Part shown: piece after piece, positions 1-7,023 of the stretch
Numbering within the stretch: the first letter of the stretch is position 1
Layout: each line of letters starts with the position of its first letter
From: Bacteroidota bacterium
GTDB lineage: Bacteria; Bacteroidota; Bacteroidia; Bacteroidales; JAAUTT01
Length of the DNA stretch: 33,585 bases
Assembly: GCA_020048915.1 (NCBI GenBank)
Contig: JAIFLU010000153.1
Location: 1 to 33,585 of the forward strand
Direction: 5' to 3'
The notes under the pieces: generated by a model
Databases searched by the model: none
What the model was told of the DNA's origin: nothing
Seen by the model: the letters and a program-made list of their open reading frames with translations, nothing else
Made by a program: the position numbers and the translations under genes

Positions 1-207
1 AAAAAGTTGATATGAGTGTGTGCCTTACTTTCATCTGCCTTATTGATATCCCTCGTTTTTTGCCTGATGGCCGTTTTTGGAAGTATCCTCGTTTGCTTGT
101 GTTAAATTTTACATGAAAGTAGTAAGTATTTCCCCGGCTGGTTCTAATACTTACTACTTAATATTTTCATTCTTTTATTTTAATTTTCACTTTCAATTCG
201 CTAGAAA
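1..207. other. Non-coding left edge with a perfect 14-bp inverted repeat
   Basis: No credible gene is seen here. The notable structure is a perfect 14-bp inverted repeat (117-130 and 146-159) separated by 15 bases that contain ccccggctgg. It lies 49 bases past the stop of the minus-strand gene ending at 208, so it may act as that transcript's terminator. The sequence that follows on the minus strand is only weakly T-rich, so termination is not certain. Confidence 0.5.
117..159 (-). terminator. Hairpin downstream of the minus-strand secreted-protein pair
   Basis: The arms aagtagtaagtatt and aatacttactactt are exact reverse complements around a 15-base loop. The position, 49 bases downstream of the second gene of a minus-strand pair, fits a transcript end. 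There is no strong T-tract on the minus strand, so this could instead be an mRNA-stabilising hairpin or a remnant of a small mobile repeat. Confidence 0.4.
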
Positions 208-1131
208 TTATAAGTTACGTATATGTTGAATTGGACTGGTTGCTGGGGTTGGGCTTACATAGATTCTAAATGTCCCGGCTGCACCTGCTGCGGTCAAAGG
301 AACCATTGATTTACGCGAAATTCTATCGGTAATGTTTGTGATGGTAACATCGTAATATCCAAATTGAGCAGCAGGCAAAGTATAGGAAAGTCCTTCGGTT
401 GCACCGGTAACTCTTGCTGAAGTTGATTCGGTTATAACATTTGCATCAGTTACAGCCGGAGCAGCCAGTGTTAAGGTGTAAGTGGCCGGACCTGAAGCTG
501 CGGCACCATTATAAGATACTGTATAGGTTACATCCCAATTACCTAAACCTGTTACAGTAAGAGGTACATTAAAACTACTCCCCGGAGCTGTAGCACAACC
601 ACCTCCTTCGGTACCAACAAAAGCAACAGTTGGTCTTGCCAATACAAATATATCTTTTACCTCTGGAGTAGCATCTTCGCAACCTTCAATGGTTGCACTA
701 TTGGTAACACTCTTTTCAGCAACCTTAACTTTATAAGCAGTTCCTGCAGTAAAGGTTGGGCCTCCCCATAAAATGCTGATTTCGTTATCAAAATATCCGG
801 TTCCTGCTGTTGGAACCCTAAATTTATCGTACTGTGCGGCGGCAGCACCAGCGTAATTCAGGATGCTAGCACCAGCAACATTAACATCAGCGGCATTAGT
901 CACATTCCAACTGAATATTGAAGCTTTCATTGTACCTGCATCTGTCATGCCTTGTATAGTTGCATCCGTATTCACGAAATATGGCAACCTGCTTCCAACT
1001 GTTACATAGTCGGAGTTTGCTGTTTCGACATTCGCAGCACCTGCGGAAGGTGTGGCAACATTTTGTGCAATGGCACGCAATCCAAACATGGAAAGTACTG
1101 CTAACATTAAAATTCTAGTTCTTAATTTCAT
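208..1131 (-). CDS. Secreted Ig-like hypothetical protein A (paralogue of its neighbour)
   Basis: I do not recognise a named family. The 307-residue product starts with a clear signal peptide (about residues 1-23, ending in RAIAQ). The mature part is rich in Ala, Gly, Thr and Val, which fits one or two beta-sandwich (Ig/PKD-like) domains. The second half has a CATAPGSSF segment followed by alternating hydrophobic strands and an ITDRISRKS segment. The extreme C-terminus PIQHIRNL closely matches PIYHVPNI at the end of the upstream neighbour, and both proteins share the same layout, so they are paralogues. The gene lies 66 bases after that neighbour on the same strand, probably in one transcript. 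No T9SS tail of the usual YPNP type is visible. Likely a surface or periplasmic structural protein; the function is unknown. Confidence 0.7.
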   Translation of the reverse strand: MKLRTRILMLAVLSMFGLRAIAQNVATPSAGAANVETANSDYVTVGSRLPYFVNTDATIQGMTDAGTMKASIFSWNVTNAADVNVAGASILNYAGAAAAQYDKFRVPTAGTGYFDNEISILWGGPTFTAGTAYKVKVAEKSVTNSATIEGCEDATPEVKDIFVLARPTVAFVGTEGGGCATAPGSSFNVPLTVTGLGNWDVTYTVSYNGAAASGPATYTLTLAAPAVTDANVITESTSARVTGATEGLSYTLPAAQFGYYDVTITNITDRISRKSMVPLTAAGAAGTFRIYVSPTPATSPIQHIRNL

Positions 1132-1197
1132 GGTATATTATTTTATATGTTATTTTTTACGATATATACTTGTTTATACTCTACTATAAAGTTCTTA

Positions 1198-2016
1198 TTA
1201 AATATTAGGTACGTGATAAATTGGACCTGTTGATGGTACCCTGTTAACTGTTAATAAAATATCGGGGGTAGTTACAACTCCCTGAACGGCAGATTTTAGT
1301 GAAATATGGTCGTTCACGGTGTTAATGGTTACTTTATAAGCGCCATACTGAGTTGCTCCTGTTAGGGTTAAATTGAATGAAGTCGCACCACTGGCTAACT
1401 TTAAATCAGATGCTGCTTTAAATACGGTATTATCAGGATTATAAACAGTATAGTTGATAGTAAGGGCTGTTGGTGTGGCAACCGAAGTGGTCATAGATAA
1501 CGGCACACTAAAAGTAACAACCGGAGTAGATGAACACTGCGCTGCAGGAGCTGCTCCACCTGTAACAGTAGGTTTGGCAATTACCCTAACAGGAATATTA
1601 GTGGTTGAACCAGGACAAGTACCAGCGGTAGCTGTTTCAACCACATCCAGGCCAATTAAAGCGGGTGTTCCGGGCCACACAATTGATTTATAGTTTGTTG
1701 AAAATCCACCAACTGCATTTATGGATACGCCTGTATTAGGTGTAGCGACCCAACCAAAAGTAGAATTTAGGTCAGCGGTTGGACTAACTGTAAAATTGTA
1801 CAAAGGACTGATTAGAGGATCTGGAGCAACATAGTAAACCATTACTGCACCAACAGTAACTGAGTCGGTTGCTTCCGAGGCAACTGCGGCTCCTGCTGAG
1901 GCGCTGTTTGTTCCATGTTTGTATAGGCCAGTTGTACCCAATTGCTGTCCAAACATATTAGTTAGCGAAAAGGTTGCGATTATCAAGACTGTCAGTTTCA
2001 ATAAAGTTGTTTTCAT
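1198..2016 (-). CDS. Secreted Ig-like hypothetical protein B (paralogue of its neighbour)
   Basis: A 272-residue predicted secreted protein with a signal peptide of about 24 residues (MKTTLLKLTV...NMFGQ). An early ATDSVTVGAVMVYYV stretch corresponds to NSDYVTVGSRLPYFV in the downstream paralogue. The central part resembles an Ig-like fold, with a Cys pair region (TAGTCPGS, AAQCSSTP) and a strand-rich second half ending in INTVNDHISLKS, the counterpart of ITNITDRISRKS in the neighbour. The C-terminus PIYHVPNI is the shared tail. It is the first gene of the minus-strand pair and would be read from a promoter in the 2017-2564 gap, where I found no exact -7 box. Function unknown; an outer-surface or envelope role is a guess from the signal peptide and fold. 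Confidence 0.7.
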   Translation of the reverse strand: MKTTLLKLTVLIIATFSLTNMFGQQLGTTGLYKHGTNSASAGAAVASEATDSVTVGAVMVYYVAPDPLISPLYNFTVSPTADLNSTFGWVATPNTGVSINAVGGFSTNYKSIVWPGTPALIGLDVVETATAGTCPGSTTNIPVRVIAKPTVTGGAAPAAQCSSTPVVTFSVPLSMTTSVATPTALTINYTVYNPDNTVFKAASDLKLASGATSFNLTLTGATQYGAYKVTINTVNDHISLKSAVQGVVTTPDILLTVNRVPSTGPIYHVPNI

Positions 2017-2564
2017 TTTTCCGAGTTTTTAATTATTTTATTTTTAATTGTTTTCAGTAATTAGTTTAACCTATTGGGTGATGAAATCAGATTAATTGAT
2101 TTAAAATCTGATAAAACCAGCTCACTTTTATTCATTTGAAGCTCTCTTACGTTATAACCTTCTGAAATGTTTATTTTTATCTGCATATTTTTAAAATTCC
2201 GTTAGACGACTTCACTTTATCTTAAGTTCAAACTATTATTGCCTTAATACGCGACTTCTTCGGGTAGGTTTCCAGAAGATACATAAAAACCCTAATGTTT
2301 TGGTAGAAGTATTTAATTCCATGTCTAAATATTCAAAACATCTGACCAATAAAATAATTTCAAAAACAGGCCAAATAAACATTATGTTTAATATAATCAG
2401 ATAATTATGAATATCATACATTTTTCATCTTAGGATGTTTATCTAAATTGAATAAAAAACTTCCAAAAAAATATTATTCAATAACAATGTTCTGTAAATT
2501 CGGCATTTTTAATACTTTCGAACCTTGAGATTGGCCAAATTAAATTTACAAAGAATTCAAATCT
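2017..2564. other. Divergent intergenic region (548 bp)
   Basis: AT-rich sequence between divergent genes. It must hold promoters for the minus-strand secreted pair and for the plus-strand Nfn-like operon. On the plus strand, TACTTTCG at 2514-2521 differs by one base from the Bacteroidota -7 box TAnnTTTG and lies 44 bases before the operon's ATG; a weak upstream TTCTG lies 18 bases ahead. A 61-codon minus-strand frame at 2236-2421 looks like chance and is not called. Confidence 0.4.
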
Positions 2565-3395
2565 ATGTATAGGATATTAGCGAAAGAATTTTTGTCCGAA
2601 TCAGTTTTTAAAATGGAGATAGAAGCTCCCATGATTGCTGAAGCGAGAAAAGCAGGACACTTCATCATTCTTCGGGTGGATAAAAATGGGGAAAGGATAC
2701 CTTTGACTATTTCGGGAAGCAACTCCACAAACGGATCTATTACTATAATTGTCCAAAAAGTAGGCTTATCCACTATGAAATTAGCCCAACTAAAAGTGGG
2801 CGAATACATTTTAGATGTGGTTGGGCCATTAGGAAATGCAACCCATATCGCCAAAACCGGCACTATTTTATGTGCAGGTGGCGGTGTTGGAGTAGCACCT
2901 TTACTACCAATAGCTCAAGCTTTAAAAGCAGCTGGAAACAGAGTAGTTAGCGTTTTGGCGGCCCGAAATAAAAGCCTGATTATTCTGGAAAATGAAATGC
3001 GCGACGCATCGGATGAGGTTATTATAATGACCGACGATGGCTCATATGGTCAAAAAGGACTTATTACACATGGACTGGAAGAATTTATTGGTCGAGAAAA
3101 AATAAACGAAGCAGTAGTTATTGGGCCTGCCATAATGATGAAATTTGCATCGCAACTTACAAAGAAATACAACATCCCTACAATGGCCAGCCTTAACTCT
3201 ATTATGGTAGATGGTACCGGTATGTGCGGTGCCTGCAGAGTGACTGTTGGCGGAAAAACAAAATTTGTTTGCGTGGATGGTCCTGAGTTTGATGCACATC
3301 AGGTAGACTTTGACGAGTTATTACTCCGACTGGGGGCTTACCGCGATCTTGAGCGCAACGCCATCGTAAAAGGACCTTTTTCATTGACTCAATAA
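2565..3395 (+). CDS. nfnA: Nfn-like small subunit, FAD/NAD-binding and [2Fe-2S] reductase
   Basis: A ferredoxin-NADP reductase-type protein of 276 residues, the length expected for NfnA/SudB-like small subunits. The N-terminal part is the FAD beta-barrel (about 1-95, with RIPLTISGS as the flavin-binding segment). The NAD(P)-binding half begins at LCAGGGVGVAPL. Near the C-terminus, Asp216, Cys221, Cys224 and Cys236 (VDGTGMCGACR...FVCVDGP) match the Asp plus three Cys set that holds a [2Fe-2S] cluster in Nfn small subunits (known for the family). Eleven bases separate it from the large-subunit gene, so they are surely co-transcribed. In Nfn enzymes the pair couples NADH, NADPH and ferredoxin by flavin-based electron bifurcation in the cytoplasm. 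Whether this pair bifurcates cannot be read from sequence; many relatives are annotated only as sulfide or dihydroorotate dehydrogenase-like reductases. Confidence 0.88.
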   Translation: MYRILAKEFLSESVFKMEIEAPMIAEARKAGHFIILRVDKNGERIPLTISGSNSTNGSITIIVQKVGLSTMKLAQLKVGEYILDVVGPLGNATHIAKTGTILCAGGGVGVAPLLPIAQALKAAGNRVVSVLAARNKSLIILENEMRDASDEVIIMTDDGSYGQKGLITHGLEEFIGREKINEAVVIGPAIMMKFASQLTKKYNIPTMASLNSIMVDGTGMCGACRVTVGGKTKFVCVDGPEFDAHQVDFDELLLRLGAYRDLERNAIVKGPFSLTQ

Positions 3396-3406
3396 TTCCA
3401 AATCCT

Positions 3407-4891
3407 ATGATTACACCCGATATCATTTCTTCAGAAAGAAACCAACCGTGGCGCGAAGAAATCAGAAAAACTATTAAACAAGCCGATCGCACCAAAATAG
3501 AGCGGCTTCATATGCCGGAACAAAGCGCCAACATACGAAATCGTAATATTTTAGAGGTTAATATCGGTCTGACATCTGAAATGGCATTGTCTGAAGCAAA
3601 ACGATGCCTCGACTGTGTAAATCCAACTTGTATAAATGGTTGTCCGGTAAATATTAATATTCCCAAGTTTATTAAAAAAATTGAAGCGAAAGATTTTCTG
3701 GGAGCGGCAAAAGTCCTGAAAGAAACAAATACCCTCCCTGCTGTTTGCGGTCGTGTATGTCCTCAGGAAGTGCAATGCGAATCGCAATGCTTTTACACCC
3801 TAAAACTTAATAAACCAGCTGTATCTATTGGAAACCTTGAACGTTTCGCTGCCGATTTTGAGCGCAACTCAGGTTCAGTTTCAATTCCGGAAGTAGAGAA
3901 AAGCAACGGCATAAAACTTGGCATTATTGGAAGTGGGCCTGCCGGGCTTGCCGCAGCTGCCGACCTCACCAAATGGGGATACGATGTGACCGTATTTGAA
4001 GCCTTGCATGAAATTGGTGGCGTATTAAAATATGGTATACCCGAATTTCGCCTCCCCAATATAATTGTCGATGTTGAAATTGAAACCCTGCGAAAACTGG
4101 GAGTCAAATTTGAAACGAATTTTTTAGTAGGTCGTACAGCAACCCTCGAACAACTACGCAATATAGGATACAAAGCCTTTTTTATAGGATGCGGGGCCGG
4201 CTTGCCCAATTTCATGAATATTCCGGGAGAGAACTTTGTCGGAATCTTTTCGTCTAACGAATACTTAACTCGGATAAACCTGATGGGGGCTTCGCGCGAG
4301 GGCTTTGATACCCCTGTTTTAAGTGGAAAAAATGTTGCCGTAATTGGAGGCGGCAACACGGCTATGGACAGTGTCAGAACAGCTAAACGTCTCGGAGCCG
4401 AAAGAGCTATGATTATTTACCGACGGTCGCTCGAAGAGATGCCGGCACGTAAAGAAGAAATTAAACATGCTATGGAAGAAGGAATTGAATTTCTTTGCTT
4501 ACAAAACCCAACGGAATATTTTGCTGATGAAAATGGAAGGGTCTCAAAAGTGAAAGTTCAGAAAATGGAATTGGGAGACGCCGACAGTTCTGGTCGAAGA
4601 AAACCCGTTCCAATTGAAGGATCAGAGTATATTATAGATGTAGATACGGTAATTGTTAGTGTGGGGGTTTCGCCTAACCCACTCCTTTCCAAATCGTTAC
4701 CCGAATTAAAAACTACTCGCTGGGGTACATTAGTTGTGGACGAAAACACCTTGGAAACGAGTATCCCCGGAGTGTTTGCTGGAGGAGATATTGTCCGTGG
4801 AGGAGCAACAGTAATTTTGGCCATGGGCGATGGTAGAAAAGCCGCCTCCGCTATGAATGAATATGTAAAACAATATGTTAAGGAAATATAA
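3407..4891 (+). CDS. nfnB: Nfn-like large subunit / GltD-type NADPH oxidoreductase
   Basis: A 494-residue protein homologous to the small subunit of glutamate synthase (GltD) and to NfnB. The N-terminal ferredoxin-like domain carries two four-Cys sets, Cys67/70/75/79 and Cys114/118/124/128, fitting two [4Fe-4S] clusters. FAD is bound at GIIGSGPAG (172-180) and NADPH at AVIGGGNTA (from 311). The C-terminal GGDIVRGGATVILAMGDG is the second FAD-contact region typical of the family. No glutamate synthase large subunit is nearby. Instead the gene follows an FNR-like [2Fe-2S] subunit and precedes a PyrD-like protein with an 8-base gap, which favours an Nfn-type transhydrogenase or related ferredoxin-linked role. 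About 20 residues are present before the region usually conserved, and the ATG at 3407 is the natural start given the spacing to the upstream stop. Confidence 0.88.
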   Translation: MITPDIISSERNQPWREEIRKTIKQADRTKIERLHMPEQSANIRNRNILEVNIGLTSEMALSEAKRCLDCVNPTCINGCPVNINIPKFIKKIEAKDFLGAAKVLKETNTLPAVCGRVCPQEVQCESQCFYTLKLNKPAVSIGNLERFAADFERNSGSVSIPEVEKSNGIKLGIIGSGPAGLAAAADLTKWGYDVTVFEALHEIGGVLKYGIPEFRLPNIIVDVEIETLRKLGVKFETNFLVGRTATLEQLRNIGYKAFFIGCGAGLPNFMNIPGENFVGIFSSNEYLTRINLMGASREGFDTPVLSGKNVAVIGGGNTAMDSVRTAKRLGAERAMIIYRRSLEEMPARKEEIKHAMEEGIEFLCLQNPTEYFADENGRVSKVKVQKMELGDADSSGRRKPVPIEGSEYIIDVDTVIVSVGVSPNPLLSKSLPELKTTRWGTLVVDENTLETSIPGVFAGGDIVRGGATVILAMGDGRKAASAMNEYVKQYVKEI

Positions 4892-4899
4892 TAAAAAGT

Positions 4900-5904
4900 A
4901 TGGCTGATTTAACCACGACTTATTTGGGGCTCAAATTACGCAACCCCATTATTGCAGGAAGCTCTGGCTTAACCTCCAATATTGAAAGCATTAAAAATCT
5001 GGAAAGAAACGGTATTGGTGCTGTAGTTCTGAAATCGATTTTTGAAGAACAAATAATTTTAGATGCAGATAACCAATTACGGTTAGCTAAAAAAAATCAA
5101 TTTATATATACTGAAAGATCGGAAAGTCTCGATTACATTGACTATCACGTTAAAATCGATTACGTTTCCAAATTTTTGAATCTTATTAGTCAAGTGAAAG
5201 AAAAAACCCTATTACCTGTAATAGGCAGTATTAATTGTATAACATCGGGCGAGTGGATCAATTTTGCAAAAAAGATTGAAGAAGCAGGAGCAGATGCGAT
5301 CGAATTAAATATTTCAGTACTTAATGCTAATCCGAACAAATCGGCTGTAGATGTTGAAAAACTGCATATTGAACTGATTCGTAAAATTAAAGCGACTGTT
5401 AATATCCCCGTTGCAGTAAAACTATCCCCATATTTTTGCAACCTGGCTCAGTTATCAGGCAAATTGCAGGAAGAAGGGGTATCCGGAATGGTCCTTTTTA
5501 ATCGATACTTTTCACCGGATATTGATATCGATACCATGGAAATTTCGACGGGAAGCATTTACAGCTCACCCACTGAGTTTACGAACTCCTTAAGGTGGAT
5601 TTCAATTCTTTCGGGGAAAACCTCTATTGATCTGGTCGGTGCTACAGGAATTCACGATGGAAAAACCGCCATTAAACTTTTACTAGCAGGTGCAAAAGGT
5701 GTTCAGGTTGTTTCTACCACTTATAAAAACGGATTTGAAGTAATCCCAAAAATGCTTTCCGAAATTGAGTTTTGGATGGAACAAAACCGTTATAATTATA
5801 TCGACCAGTTTGCAGGAAGCATGAATCAATATAAAAGCAAAGATGCTTCATCGTACGAACGAATTCAGTTTATGCGCTATTATTCAGGTATTGGGACGAA
5901 ATAA
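4900..5904 (+). CDS. Dihydroorotate dehydrogenase-like FMN protein
   Basis: A 334-residue (beta/alpha)8 protein related to PyrD (class 1 dihydroorotate dehydrogenase). The start TTYLGLKLRNPIIAGSSGLT is the classic PyrD N-terminal segment. ELNIS (in GADAIELNISVLN) is the substrate/FMN loop, VAVKLSP holds the FMN-binding Lys, and LVGATGIHDG with AGAKGVQVVST forms the phosphate-binding end of the barrel. The DHOD-like branch found beside redox genes often lacks evidence for a pyrimidine role; here it is the third gene of the Nfn-like operon, only 8 bases after the large subunit, so a redox partner or alternative substrate is possible. I could not identify the catalytic Cys or Ser of true class 1 enzymes with confidence. 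Other pyrimidine genes are absent from the window. Confidence 0.82.
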   Translation: MADLTTTYLGLKLRNPIIAGSSGLTSNIESIKNLERNGIGAVVLKSIFEEQIILDADNQLRLAKKNQFIYTERSESLDYIDYHVKIDYVSKFLNLISQVKEKTLLPVIGSINCITSGEWINFAKKIEEAGADAIELNISVLNANPNKSAVDVEKLHIELIRKIKATVNIPVAVKLSPYFCNLAQLSGKLQEEGVSGMVLFNRYFSPDIDIDTMEISTGSIYSSPTEFTNSLRWISILSGKTSIDLVGATGIHDGKTAIKLLLAGAKGVQVVSTTYKNGFEVIPKMLSEIEFWMEQNRYNYIDQFAGSMNQYKSKDASSYERIQFMRYYSGIGTK

Positions 5905-5916
5905 AGATTGTTGCAT

Positions 5917-5942
5917 GTTACAGGTTACAGGTTACGAGTTAC
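5917..5942. repeat. Short tandem heptamer repeat
   Basis: Between the PyrD-like gene and the EamA gene the sequence reads gttacag twice, then gttacga, then gttac, i.e. about 3.7 imperfect copies of a 7-base unit. No gene uses it and it has no obvious hairpin. Confidence 0.65.
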
Positions 5943-6007
5943 ATCGAAATCCTAAGTTGATATTGTTGACCATTGCCTGATTACTTCAAAGAAAGAGAAG
6001 GATATAC

Positions 6008-6886
6008 ATGTTAAAAGGGATAGGTTTGTTGTTGCTGGCCGAATTATGTTTTGCCTCTGCAACGGTATTTGCAAAACTAGTTACGAATAGCTCCGATATT
6101 TCGGCCATTGAAATTACATTTTTCAGGTTTTTAATCGGGTTTATAGCATCTGCTTATACCGTTTATAAGCAGCATATTCCTTTAAAGCCTTTTAATACAA
6201 ACCTTGTCATTTGGAGGGCAATACTAAATACTGCCGCAGTACTGCTGTTTTTTATTTCAGTGCAGCATACTACTATTACCAATGCCAATATGCTTAACAT
6301 GACCTACCCTATTTTTATTTTTATAATTTCACCATTATTCTCAAAAAACAAAACGAAAAAAATCAACTATATTTTTTTAATTATTTCTTCTATAGGAATT
6401 TACCTGGTTATTCATCCCGACTTTCACCATATTAACCAGGGAGATGTTTGGGGATTACTATCGGGCATTGTGGCCGCTTTTGGAGTCACTACCTTACGTA
6501 TGGCCCGGGAACACGATTCGGCCATTTTAATTCTTTTTTATCTTATGGGGATTGGGTTAGTTATAAATTCGCTGCTGATAATTCCAAACTTTGTAGTTCC
6601 TCACGGAATAAATATATTGTATGTGGCACTGTCTGCAATCATCGGTTTTCTGGGACAGGTTTTTATCACGGTAGGCTATAAGCATATTTCAGCCCGTGAA
6701 GGCTCGCTCATTTCTGCTGCACGAATTGTTTTTGCTGTGCTATTAGGAGTAACCGTTTTCTCCGAGGAACTATCGCTTCGTATTATTTCCGGAGGATTGT
6801 TAATCCTCAGTTCTATTACCGGGATTGGGATTTTAAGCAATGGTTTTAAAATACCTGGTAACTGGAAACCAATTCCTAAAAAATAG
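6008..6886 (+). CDS. EamA/DMT-family transporter
   Basis: A 292-residue, highly hydrophobic protein with about ten predicted transmembrane helices arranged as two EamA repeats (about 1-138 and 147-281), the usual size of drug/metabolite transporter superfamily members. The first repeat has the typical ALLFFISVQHTTITNANMLN pattern and the second SAREGSLISAARIVFAVLLG followed by ISGGLLILSSITGIG, both hallmark segments. It sits in the inner membrane and probably exports a small metabolite; the substrate cannot be predicted. It stands alone between the Nfn-like operon and the FAD-enzyme block, and a terminator-like hairpin follows at 6951-6983. Confidence 0.85.
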   Translation: MLKGIGLLLLAELCFASATVFAKLVTNSSDISAIEITFFRFLIGFIASAYTVYKQHIPLKPFNTNLVIWRAILNTAAVLLFFISVQHTTITNANMLNMTYPIFIFIISPLFSKNKTKKINYIFLIISSIGIYLVIHPDFHHINQGDVWGLLSGIVAAFGVTTLRMAREHDSAILILFYLMGIGLVINSLLIIPNFVVPHGINILYVALSAIIGFLGQVFITVGYKHISAREGSLISAARIVFAVLLGVTVFSEELSLRIISGGLLILSSITGIGILSNGFKIPGNWKPIPKK

Positions 6887-6950
6887 AAATTTTAACGCTA
6901 TTAGCAATCATTGAATACATATCGATGAAAAAATGCAAAGACATACTATA

Positions 6951-6983
6951 AACAAGAGTCTGCCTCGGCAGGTCCTTGTTTTT
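6951..6983 (+). terminator. Terminator after the EamA gene
   Basis: Outer arms aacaag / cttgtt enclose an inner ctgc-ctcg-gcag hairpin, and the right arm runs into a five-base T tract. It lies 64 bases after the EamA stop and 40 before the next start. Confidence 0.6.
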
Positions 6984-7023
6984 CTGCTTTACTTTATAAA
7001 AGCAAACCATCAACACCTAATTT

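Noticed and set aside
2236-2421. 61-codon minus-strand open frame in the divergent intergenic region
   Set aside because: Short, compositionally odd (many Ile, Leu, Phe), no signal peptide or family resemblance, no promoter or ribosome-binding signal; likely chance.
3793-4359. 188-codon open frame on the minus strand within the Nfn large-subunit gene
   Set aside because: It lies fully antisense to a well-conserved gene with intact FAD and cluster motifs; codon-driven shadow.
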